Source: CAZOHN01 sp964579325
Lineage (GTDB): Bacteria > Pseudomonadota > Alphaproteobacteria > Rhodobacterales > Rhodobacteraceae
Direction of reading: 5' to 3'
NCBI GenBank assembly: GCA_964579325.1
Contig: CAZOHN010000154.1
Coordinates: forward strand, 1 to 8,550
DNA length: 8,550 nucleotides
The notes beneath the pieces are model-generated. The model saw only the letters and a list, made by a program, of their open reading frames with translations, searched no databases and had not been told where the DNA came from. Numbering within the stretch: the stretch's first letter is position 1; every line of letters starts with the position of its first letter. Shown here piece by piece: positions 1 to 5,891 of this stretch. The position numbers were made by a program, and so were the translations under genes.

Positions 1-1203
1 ATCGATCCCGCCGGCTTCGATATCACCGAGGAAGCCTTCGGCAAATGCTATGCAACCACTATCGGGCGCCAATTCGGCGAGGGTTTCCTCACCGGCGACG
101 CGATGACGGCGGCCTGCATGTATCTGACGGTCGTTGCCGAAACCGCCTTCACCAATACGTTGTTCGTGGCCATGCCTTCCGAGGCCGCCCGGAATGGCGA
201 CTATGCGCTGCCGACGGTCTTTCTGTCGGTGCAGTCGGACGAATCCCGCCATATCGGTAATGGCCATTCGCTGATGATGGCCGCGCTGAAGGAGCCGGAG
301 AACCATCTCCTGATCGAACGCGACATGAAATACGCGTTCTGGCAGAACCACGCGATCGTCGATGCCGCCATCGGGACCTTCATCGAATACGGCACGACCG
401 ACCGCGACAAGAGCAAGGAAAGCTATGCCGAGATGTGGCATCGCTGGGTCTACGAGGATTACTACCGGACCTACATGCTTCCGATGGAGAAGTACGGCAT
501 CAAGATCCATCATGACGACGTGACGCTGGCCTGGGAGCGGATCACCAAGAAGAATTACGTCCACAAGGTCGCGCAGTTCTTCGCGGTCGGCTGGCCGGTG
601 AACTTCTGGCGGATCGAGGCCCAGACCGAGAAGGACTTCGAGTGGTTCGAGCACAAGTATCCCGGCTGGTATGCAGAGTTCGGTGATTTCTGGAAATGGT
701 ATGCCAAGCTGTCCAAGCCCGGCCAGAAGGTCATCACCTTCAACGAGGAGGTCGGCTACGTCTATCCGCACCGGTGCTGGTCCTGCCTCGTGCCGTGCCT
801 GATCCGCGAGGACATCGTCGTCGATCAGATCGACGGCAAATGGCACACCTTCGCCCATGAGATCGACCGCTGGACCGCGGTTGAGGCCTTCGCGGACGAG
901 TTCCGCGGGCGTCCGACCCCGGCGATGGGCCGCTTCTCGGGCAAGCGCGAATGGGAGACGCTGTACGATGGCGTCGATCTGGCGGATGCCATCGTCGACC
1001 TGAACTTCGTACGGTCGGACGGCAAGACGCTGATCCCCCAGCCGCACCTGCGGTTCGACGACAAGGACATGTGGACGCTCGACCACGTGCGCGGCCACAC
1101 GCTCGGCTCGCCGCTGAACGCTCTGCGCGCGATGGATGACACCGCGCGTGAGGCCCACCTCGCGGAGTATCGCAAGGGCTTCACCATCAATCCCTGCCAC
1201 TGA
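1..1203 (+). CDS. mimA: SDIMO alpha (large) hydroxylase subunit, MimA/PrmA-like, 5'-truncated by window
   Basis: This is the catalytic subunit of a soluble di-iron monooxygenase, which uses O2 and reductase-supplied electrons to hydroxylate a small hydrocarbon, ketone or phenol. The frame is open from base 1, so the start lies outside; 400 residues are present and, against a usual length of roughly 530-550, about 130-150 are missing. Numbering from base 1, VAETAFTN (45-52) matches the MmoX GEACFTN helix: E47 is the metal ligand equivalent to Glu209 and T51 the conserved active-site Thr213. DESRH (80-84) is the second ExxH motif, with E81 and H84 matching Glu243 and His246. HRWVYEDYY, WFEHKYPGWY and RSDGKTLIPQPH further along are family landmarks. 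The first ExxH pair is in the missing part. The next genes are its reductase, beta and coupling partners. The di-iron family is certain; the PrmA/MimA assignment rests mainly on gene order, and the substrate is unknown. Confidence 0.95.
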   Translation: MDPAGFDITEEAFGKCYATTIGRQFGEGFLTGDAMTAACMYLTVVAETAFTNTLFVAMPSEAARNGDYALPTVFLSVQSDESRHIGNGHSLMMAALKEPENHLLIERDMKYAFWQNHAIVDAAIGTFIEYGTTDRDKSKESYAEMWHRWVYEDYYRTYMLPMEKYGIKIHHDDVTLAWERITKKNYVHKVAQFFAVGWPVNFWRIEAQTEKDFEWFEHKYPGWYAEFGDFWKWYAKLSKPGQKVITFNEEVGYVYPHRCWSCLVPCLIREDIVVDQIDGKWHTFAHEIDRWTAVEAFADEFRGRPTPAMGRFSGKREWETLYDGVDLADAIVDLNFVRSDGKTLIPQPHLRFDDKDMWTLDHVRGHTLGSPLNALRAMDDTAREAHLAEYRKGFTINPCH

Positions 1204-1245
1204 GCAGGGATCGGGCAGGGACGGGGTTCCCCCCACGTCCCTGCC
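1190..1245 (+). promoter_or_regulatory. Two tandem hairpins / four-unit inverted repeat across the alpha-subunit stop codon
   Basis: Hairpin 1 pairs ATCCCTGC (1190-1197) with GCAGGGAT (1204-1211), 8 bp, and its six-base loop contains the TGA stop codon. Hairpin 2 pairs GGCAGGGACG (1214-1223) with CGTCCCTGCC (1236-1245), 10 bp with a 12-base loop. Because the arms share a core, 1191-1198 can instead pair with 1214-1221, and 1204-1210 with 1238-1244. There is no T-run after either stem, so a classical intrinsic terminator is unlikely. RNA stabilisation, processing or attenuation between the alpha subunit and reductase genes is possible. The pairing is seen; the function is inferred. Confidence 0.6.
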
Positions 1246-1313
1246 AACCCACCCAACCCGATACCGAGAACGCCGGACCGGTCGCTTTTCCGAAGACGAG
1301 AGGGTCTGATTTC

Positions 1314-2429
1314 ATGTCAGAGACGTACACAGTTCGCCTGGAACCCGTCGGCCTGGAGATCGAGGTCGACGAAGGCGAGACGATCCTGGACGCGGCCTTT
1401 CGCAACGGGGTGTCTCTGCCGCATGGCTGCAAGGTCGGTCAGTGTTCGGCCTGCCGCTGCAACCTGCTGGAAGGCGATGTCGACCTGCTGAAGTATTCCA
1501 CCTTCGCGCTGTCGGACGGAGACCGCGAACAAGGCGTCATCCTGCTGTGCAGATCGCTGCCGCTGGAAGACGTGACCGTGGAACTGCTGAACTTCGACGA
1601 GGAGCTCCTGTCGAAATCCACGGTCGTCCGGAACTTCCCCGGCAGGATATCGAAGATCGAACAGCTGACCCACGACATCAGGTCCATCGAGATCGACATC
1701 GAAAGCCCGATCAAGTTCTGGGCGGGCCAATATGCGGACATCACGGTAAGGACAGAAGATGGGGAGACGATTACGCGCTCGTTCTCCATGGCAAATACGC
1801 CGGTCCAAGCCGAAAAACTCCAGTTCATCATCAAGAAATACCCAAACGGACGGTTCTCGAACGAACTCGACGCCACCGGCTCCGGAGGAATCTCCGTCGG
1901 AGCCGAAGTCACCGTCCGAGGACCCTACGGGACCTGTTTCCGGCGGGAAAACCGGACCGGCCAGCTCGTCCTAGTGGCAGCGGGGTCGGGCATGTCGCCG
2001 GTGTGGTCGATCCTGCACGACCATGTCGCCAGCGGCGAGGACCGCCCGGTCCTGTTCTTCTACGGCGCCCGGACGCAGGCCGACCTGTTCTACCTCGACC
2101 GGATCGCGGCCCTGACCGAGGCGCACCCCGAGATCACCTTCATTCCCGTGCTCTCGCACGCGGATGATGACGCAAGCTGGACCGGCGCGCGGGGCTTCGT
2201 CCACGAGATCGTCGGACAGGAGCTCCGCGAGCGGGGGTTCGACGGCGACGGCGATGCCTATGCCTGCGGGCCACCCCCGATGATCGACGCCCTGAGCCCG
2301 ATCCTGTTTATGCAGGACTTCGCGCCCGAGCGCATCTTCTACGACAAGTTCACACCAGCAGCCGTTCCGGCACCGTCCGACACCGCTGCAAAACCGATCG
2401 GGGCAAGCCCCGTCACAGTAGGGAGATAA
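1314..2429 (+). CDS. mimB: SDIMO NAD(P)H reductase component (2Fe-2S / FAD), MimB/PrmB-like
   Basis: This 371-residue cytoplasmic reductase carries electrons from NAD(P)H to the hydroxylase. An N-terminal plant-type ferredoxin domain (about 1-95) has the cluster cysteines C39, C44, C47 and C79 (CX4CX2C...C). A ferredoxin-reductase FAD domain follows (about 105-210), with the flavin motif RSFS at 155-158, NGRFSN at 178-183 and GPYG at 203-206. The NAD domain (about 215-348) has GSGMSP at 224-229 and ACGPPPMIDA near the C-terminus. The last 25 or so residues, after the usual IFYDKFTP end, form a Pro/Ala-rich tail. A GAGAGGG ribosome site at 1298-1304 supports the ATG at 1314. Only three bases separate it from the beta-subunit gene. 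Roughly between 1740 and 1980 the codons are unusually A-ending (gga, cga, cca, gca, cta) compared with the flanks. The identity is secure; the NADH versus NADPH preference is not visible. Confidence 0.95.
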   Translation: MSETYTVRLEPVGLEIEVDEGETILDAAFRNGVSLPHGCKVGQCSACRCNLLEGDVDLLKYSTFALSDGDREQGVILLCRSLPLEDVTVELLNFDEELLSKSTVVRNFPGRISKIEQLTHDIRSIEIDIESPIKFWAGQYADITVRTEDGETITRSFSMANTPVQAEKLQFIIKKYPNGRFSNELDATGSGGISVGAEVTVRGPYGTCFRRENRTGQLVLVAAGSGMSPVWSILHDHVASGEDRPVLFFYGARTQADLFYLDRIAALTEAHPEITFIPVLSHADDDASWTGARGFVHEIVGQELRERGFDGDGDAYACGPPPMIDALSPILFMQDFAPERIFYDKFTPAAVPAPSDTAAKPIGASPVTVGR

Positions 2430-2432
2430 GAC

Positions 2433-3491
2433 ATGGTTGCCACCTCCAGTTCGGTCGGCTCGGGCGCGGCGGGTGCCGCGATCTTCGCGGACTCCGAATC
2501 CCGCCGCTATCGCTACTTCGAACCCAAGGGCAAGCGCGCCTCGCATTACGAGGACGTGACGGTCGACGTCCAGCCCGATCCCGAGCGCTATCTGATCCAG
2601 GACTGGATCATCGCCTTCCCCGATGGCAAGGGCGCCTACGGCAAGCACAGCACCAAGGCGCAGAGCAGCAACTGGCACGCCTTCCGCGCCCCTGACCAGG
2701 AGTGGGAGCGCACCCACTATCAGCGGCAGTCGCGCATCGAGGTCATGATCCAGTCCGTGATCAACAACGGCCGCAAGGCCAATGCCCATCTGGCCTTTTC
2801 CCGCGCCTGGTCGAAGATCCTCGAAGTGCAGCTTGGCGCGTGGAAGCACGCCGAGTTCGGCCTTGGCACAAGCCTGATGCAGGCGCAGCGCTACGGCTAC
2901 ACCCAGATGATCAACAACGCCACGCTGACCAACTCCTCCTACAAGCTGCGGCTCAGCCAGGACATCACGCTGTACCTCGCCGAGATCGGCATGGACATCC
3001 CGGGCTGGGATGACGAGGCCGGCAAGCGTGCCTGGCTCGAAGACCCGATGTGGCAGGGCACCCGCGAAGCGGTCGAGACGATCATGGGCGCCACCGACTA
3101 CCTGGAGCAGTACTTCGCGATCAACCTCGTGTTCGAACCGCTGGTCGGCGAACTGTTCCGCTCGGGCTTCATGATGCAGGCGGCATCGGCCAACAACGAT
3201 TTCATGACGCCGTCGGTCGTGACCTCGGCCGAAGGCGACTACGAGCGCAACCTGGCCAACACCATCGACCTCATCCACATGCTGGCCAATGACGAGCAGT
3301 TCGGGGCGGCGAACCGCGTGCTGTTCCAGACCTGGGTCATGAAGCACGCAGAACTTGCCGACAAGGCCGCGAAGCTTCTCCAGCCGATCTGGTCGATGCC
3401 GCATTCCAAGCCGATCGCGTTCGAAGAGGCGCGGATGGTGGCCGAGGAACGCTTCACCAAGATCCTCGGCGAACTCAACCTGTCCCGCTGA
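2433..3491 (+). CDS. mimC: SDIMO beta (small) hydroxylase subunit, MimC/PrmC-like
   Basis: This 352-residue protein is the beta subunit of the hydroxylase. It has the ferritin-like helical fold of the alpha subunit but no metal site, and it scaffolds the alpha-beta dimer. Family-typical stretches are the YRYFEPKGKR start (26-35), the SSNWHAFRAPDQEWERTHY region ending near residue 96, and FSRAWSKILEVQLGAWKHAEFG in the helical core. Other typical stretches are LVFEPLVGELFRSGFM and the NDFMTPSVVTSAEGDYERN segment. The first 20 residues are Ser/Ala/Gly-rich and probably disordered. The start is fixed by AGGGAGA at 2420-2426, which overlaps the reductase stop region and implies tight translational coupling. 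No gamma-subunit gene is present, consistent with an alpha2-beta2 hydroxylase. No frameshift or truncation is seen. Confidence 0.95.
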   Translation: MVATSSSVGSGAAGAAIFADSESRRYRYFEPKGKRASHYEDVTVDVQPDPERYLIQDWIIAFPDGKGAYGKHSTKAQSSNWHAFRAPDQEWERTHYQRQSRIEVMIQSVINNGRKANAHLAFSRAWSKILEVQLGAWKHAEFGLGTSLMQAQRYGYTQMINNATLTNSSYKLRLSQDITLYLAEIGMDIPGWDDEAGKRAWLEDPMWQGTREAVETIMGATDYLEQYFAINLVFEPLVGELFRSGFMMQAASANNDFMTPSVVTSAEGDYERNLANTIDLIHMLANDEQFGAANRVLFQTWVMKHAELADKAAKLLQPIWSMPHSKPIAFEEARMVAEERFTKILGELNLSR

Positions 3492-3509
3492 CTCCGAAAG
3501 GGAAATCCC

Positions 3510-3878
3510 ATGTCAAACGTTGCACGCGACAATTCGCACGACAACATCTTCAAGTCGATGAAGGACATCACCTTCGAAAAGACCGTGTCGCACCAGTGCG
3601 GAATCACCATGTCGGATTCCGTCGAGGCGCGCGCGATCGCCGAATTCATGGACCAGAAACCGGATGTCACGGTGACCTACAACCCGGCCCTGATCCGGAT
3701 CGACGGGACCGGCAAGATGATCTTCAAGATGGACGAGATCAGCGAGTTCCTGGGCCGCGAGATGACGGCCGAACTGTTCGAGGTGAATTCGTCCACCCAT
3801 TACGGCCGCATGGTCCGGGCGGATGACAACACGGTCATCCTCTATGGCGACATGAACGAGATGCTCGAATTCATCTGA
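3510..3878 (+). CDS. mimD: SDIMO coupling/effector protein, MmoB/DmpM family, MimD/PrmD-like
   Basis: This 122-residue protein belongs to the small cofactor-free MmoB/DmpM family, which binds the hydroxylase and tunes substrate entry, O2 activation and electron transfer. Position (last of the four monooxygenase genes) and size fit: DmpM is about 90 residues and MmoB about 140. The typical core is visible: a disordered N-terminus, then VSHQCGITMSDSVEARAIAEFM, the PDVTVTYNPALIRIDG strand region, and a final LYGDMNEMLEFI helix. A purine-rich site (AAGGGA, 3498-3503) sits six bases before the ATG, and 18 bases separate it from the beta-subunit stop. It has no cysteine or histidine pattern suggesting a cofactor, as expected. 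Confidence 0.93.
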   Translation: MSNVARDNSHDNIFKSMKDITFEKTVSHQCGITMSDSVEARAIAEFMDQKPDVTVTYNPALIRIDGTGKMIFKMDEISEFLGREMTAELFEVNSSTHYGRMVRADDNTVILYGDMNEMLEFI

Positions 3879-3881
3879 CCC

Positions 3882-3933
3882 CAGCCGGGCGCGGGGCACG
3901 GTCCCTGCGCCCGCCCAAACACAACAGCCGGGC
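3882..3933 (+). promoter_or_regulatory. Intercistronic hairpin with a competing direct-repeat arm after the coupling-protein gene
   Basis: CGGGCGC (3886-3892) pairs with GCGCCCG (3907-3913), followed inside by a bulged T (3906) and GGG/CCC (3893-3895 with 3903-3905), closing a seven-base loop. CAGCCGGGC occurs at 3882-3890 and again at 3925-3933, so the second copy could compete for GCCCG (3909-3913). No T-run follows, so read-through into the amidohydrolase gene is expected. The remainder of this 91-base gap is A/C-rich and otherwise unremarkable. A role in RNA stability or partial attenuation is an inference. Confidence 0.45.
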
Positions 3934-3969
3934 TCACGCGGCGCACCACACAATCAGGGAAACTTCGCC

Positions 3970-4995
3970 ATGTTCATTACCCCCGAAGGCAAGGAAATCT
4001 TCGTCGTGGACGGCCACACCCATTTCTGGGACGGCAGCCCGGAGAACCAGGCCAACATCCACGGCAAGCAGTTCATCGACTGCTTCTATGCCTATCACAC
4101 CGGTCTCTCCCCCAAGGAGGAACTCTGGGAGAAATCCAAGTTCGAGAAGTATTCCGAGGCCGATCTCTACAACGACCTGTTCATCGACGGCCCCGACGAC
4201 ATGGCGATCCTGAATTCGACCTATCTGAAGGATTTCTACAAGACCGGCTTCAACACGATCGAGCGCAACGCCTCGGTCGCGCGCAAGTATCCCAACCGCT
4301 TCATCGTCAACGGCTCCTTTGATCCGCGCGACGGGGAGAAGGCGCTCGAATACATCCATTTCATGAAGGAGACCTACGATATCAAGGGCGTGAAGATGTA
4401 CACTGCCGAGTGGAACGGGGCCTCCAAGGGATGGAAGCTCAACGATCCCGACGCCTACAGGTGCTTCGAGCTGTGCGAAAAGCTCGGCATCAGGAACATC
4501 CATGTCCACAAGGGGCCGACGATCATTCCCCTGAACAAGGACGCGTTCGACGTGCATGACGTCGACTATGCCGCCACCGATTTCCAGAACCTGAACTGGA
4601 TCATCGAACACGCGGGCCTGCCGCGTCTCGACGACTTCTGCTGGATCGCGACGCAGGAAACAAATGTCTTCGCCGGCCTTGCCGTTGCGCTGCCGTTCAT
4701 CCATTCGCGGCCGCGCTACTTCGGCGAGGTGATGGCGGAACTGCTGTTCTGGATCGGCCCGGAGAAGCTGCTGTTCGGATCGGACTATGCCATCTGGACA
4801 CCGAAATGGCTGGTCGAAAAGCTCTGGGCGTTCCAGATCCCCGAAGACATCTCGGCCGAGCGCGCGGGCGTCCAGCTGACCGATGAGATCAAGGAAAAGA
4901 TACTCGGGCTCAACGCGGCGCGGCTCTACAACATCGACATCGCGGCACGCAAGGCGGAGTTCGCCCAGCACCCCGTGTCGATCGCCGCCGAGTGA
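3970..4995 (+). CDS. Amidohydrolase family protein (TIM-barrel, metal-dependent), SDIMO-associated, substrate unknown
   Basis: This 341-residue cytoplasmic protein is of the amidohydrolase-2 (ACMSD/decarboxylase-like) superfamily. The expected metal-site motifs are in order: HTH at the end of strand 1 (H16, H18), K142 in GVKMY, HVH at 178-180, EHAG with H214, and GSDY with D272, the usual catalytic aspartate. It therefore looks catalytically competent and not degenerate. The start is supported by AGGGAA at 3956-3961 before the ATG. It lies between the monooxygenase genes and the DUF59/GroEL pair, with only four bases to the next gene. From memory, similar amidohydrolases sit beside mycobacterial and rhodococcal SDIMO operons. 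It may process the oxygenation product (hydrolysis or decarboxylation) or help maturation; neither is shown by sequence. Family call secure, reaction unknown. Confidence 0.88.
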   Translation: MFITPEGKEIFVVDGHTHFWDGSPENQANIHGKQFIDCFYAYHTGLSPKEELWEKSKFEKYSEADLYNDLFIDGPDDMAILNSTYLKDFYKTGFNTIERNASVARKYPNRFIVNGSFDPRDGEKALEYIHFMKETYDIKGVKMYTAEWNGASKGWKLNDPDAYRCFELCEKLGIRNIHVHKGPTIIPLNKDAFDVHDVDYAATDFQNLNWIIEHAGLPRLDDFCWIATQETNVFAGLAVALPFIHSRPRYFGEVMAELLFWIGPEKLLFGSDYAIWTPKWLVEKLWAFQIPEDISAERAGVQLTDEIKEKILGLNAARLYNIDIAARKAEFAQHPVSIAAE

Positions 4996-4999
4996 CGCC

Positions 5000-5833
5000 A
5001 TGGAACCCGCAACGCACCACTTGGCCCTGTCGATGGCCGAACGGCTCGAGCAGGTCTGGCAACGGCTAGATCTGGTCATGGACCCCGAACTCGACGAGGC
5101 CGTCACCGACCTCGGGTTCGTCGAGGCCGTCAGCACGGATCCGGACGGCGGCGTCGATGTCGCCTTCCGCCTTCCGACCTACTGGTGTTCGCCGAACTTC
5201 GCCTTCCTGATGGCCGAAGGCATCCGGCGCGAGATTGAGGTCCTGCCCTGGGTCGTCCAGGCCCGGGTGCAGATCCAGGACCACATGGCCGCCGCCGAGA
5301 TGAGCGCCGCGGTGAACGCCGGGGGCCTCTTCTCGGACGCGTTCAACGAACTGACCTCGGCCGAGGATCTATCGGCGCTGCGGCACAAGTTCGATCTCAA
5401 GGCGTTCCAGCGGAGGCAGGAAACGGTCATCAAGGCTCTGCTGGCCGGGGGGCTCGACGTTCCGGCGGTCATCGCCCTGCCGCTGGCCGATCTGCAGGCC
5501 ATGCGCCTGCCCGACCCCGAGGCGGAAAAGCAGAGGCTGCGCTATCTCTCCCTGCTCCTGTCCAAGGGCATCGCATCGGACCCTTCCGACCTTGCCCTCC
5601 CGACCTGCGAGGGCGAGGCTCTGACCGAAGCGGGCTTTGGCGACTACATGGCCCTGCTTCGTGCGGTCCGGATCAACATGGAGTTTTCCGGATCGATGTG
5701 CCGGGGACTGAAACGTAGCCGGTACAAGGAACTTGTCCCGGGCGAGGACGGCCTGACGCTGATGGATTTCCTGCCACCGCCCGGCCCGTCCCCGCACCAG
5801 GATCCTGCCACGAAGGCAAGTCACGGCGGCTGA
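5000..5833 (+). CDS. DUF59 / MIP18-family (SufT/PaaD-like) metal-sulfur cluster assembly factor with long C-terminal extension
   Basis: This 277-residue protein has a DUF59 domain at about residues 14-100: VMDPELDEAVTDLGFV (26-41) is the family's DPE...DLG opening, and C63 in PTYWCSPN is the conserved cysteine. DUF59 proteins (SufT, PaaD, eukaryotic MIP18) take part in Fe-S or metal-centre assembly. Residues 100-277 are an extension I do not recognise: helical and Leu/Ala-rich, with C203 and C234 as its only cysteines, a basic GLKRSRYKEL patch and a Pro-rich tail. Free-standing DUF59 proteins are usually only about 100-150 residues. I chose the ATG at 5000, four bases after the amidohydrolase stop. 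The ribosome site is weak, implying translational coupling; an in-frame extension back to 4883 would overlap the amidohydrolase. It probably matures the di-iron or [2Fe-2S] centre of the monooxygenase, an inference from its neighbours. Confidence 0.85.
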   Translation: MEPATHHLALSMAERLEQVWQRLDLVMDPELDEAVTDLGFVEAVSTDPDGGVDVAFRLPTYWCSPNFAFLMAEGIRREIEVLPWVVQARVQIQDHMAAAEMSAAVNAGGLFSDAFNELTSAEDLSALRHKFDLKAFQRRQETVIKALLAGGLDVPAVIALPLADLQAMRLPDPEAEKQRLRYLSLLLSKGIASDPSDLALPTCEGEALTEAGFGDYMALLRAVRINMEFSGSMCRGLKRSRYKELVPGEDGLTLMDFLPPPGPSPHQDPATKASHGG

Positions 5834-5880
5834 CCGGAGTCGTCCGGTCCGAAACCTGAACAGAAGACCGGCTTCGGCCG
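5832..5880 (+). promoter_or_regulatory. Two small hairpins between DUF59 and groEL genes
   Basis: GACCGGA (5832-5838) pairs with TCCGGTC (5843-5849) around a four-base loop, starting inside the DUF59 stop codon. A second stem, CGGC (5869-5872) with GCCG (5877-5880), encloses TTCG, which in RNA is the very stable C(UUCG)G tetraloop. It abuts the groEL ribosome site directly. Neither is followed by a T-run. They could stabilise processed mRNA ends or affect ribosome loading on groEL; this is inference. Confidence 0.45.
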
Positions 5881-5886
5881 AAGGAG
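5881..5886 (+). promoter_or_regulatory. Shine-Dalgarno AAGGAG that fixes the groEL start
   Basis: A perfect AAGGAG lies five bases before the ATG at 5892. An in-frame GTG at 5886 shares its first base with this site, so it cannot be the start served by it. The protein thus begins MPKLIIHGNDAR, which aligns with the normal GroEL N-terminus. Confidence 0.8.
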
Positions 5887-5891
5887 TGCGC

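Noticed and set aside
1214..1245. Intrinsic terminator after the alpha-subunit gene
   Set aside because: The stem is strong but is followed by AACCCACCCAACCCG, with no T-run, and the essential partner subunits lie downstream.
1246..1313. Internal promoter before the reductase gene
   Set aside because: I found no convincing -35/-10 pair or sigma-54 GG/GC element here or in the other gaps.
1971..3404. Long open frame on the minus strand (477 codons) opposite the reductase and beta-subunit genes
   Set aside because: It is an antisense shadow of GC-rich coding sequence; the translation is Val/Gly/Arg/Asp/His-rich with no recognisable domain, and both plus-strand genes are unmistakable.
1..3878. 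Soluble methane monooxygenase operon
   Set aside because: The alpha subunit resembles MmoX, but the order alpha-reductase-beta-coupling, absence of a gamma-subunit gene and absence of MmoD point to the Prm/Mim type.
3934..5136. Minus-strand open frame of 400 codons opposite the amidohydrolase
   Set aside because: It mirrors the codons of the plus-strand amidohydrolase, has no recognisable motif, and overlaps it completely.
4883..5833. Longer version of the DUF59 gene starting inside the amidohydrolase
   Set aside because: The extra 39 residues are Arg/Ser/Thr-rich and come from the out-of-frame amidohydrolase end; the ATG at 5000 gives normal spacing and a family-like N-terminus.
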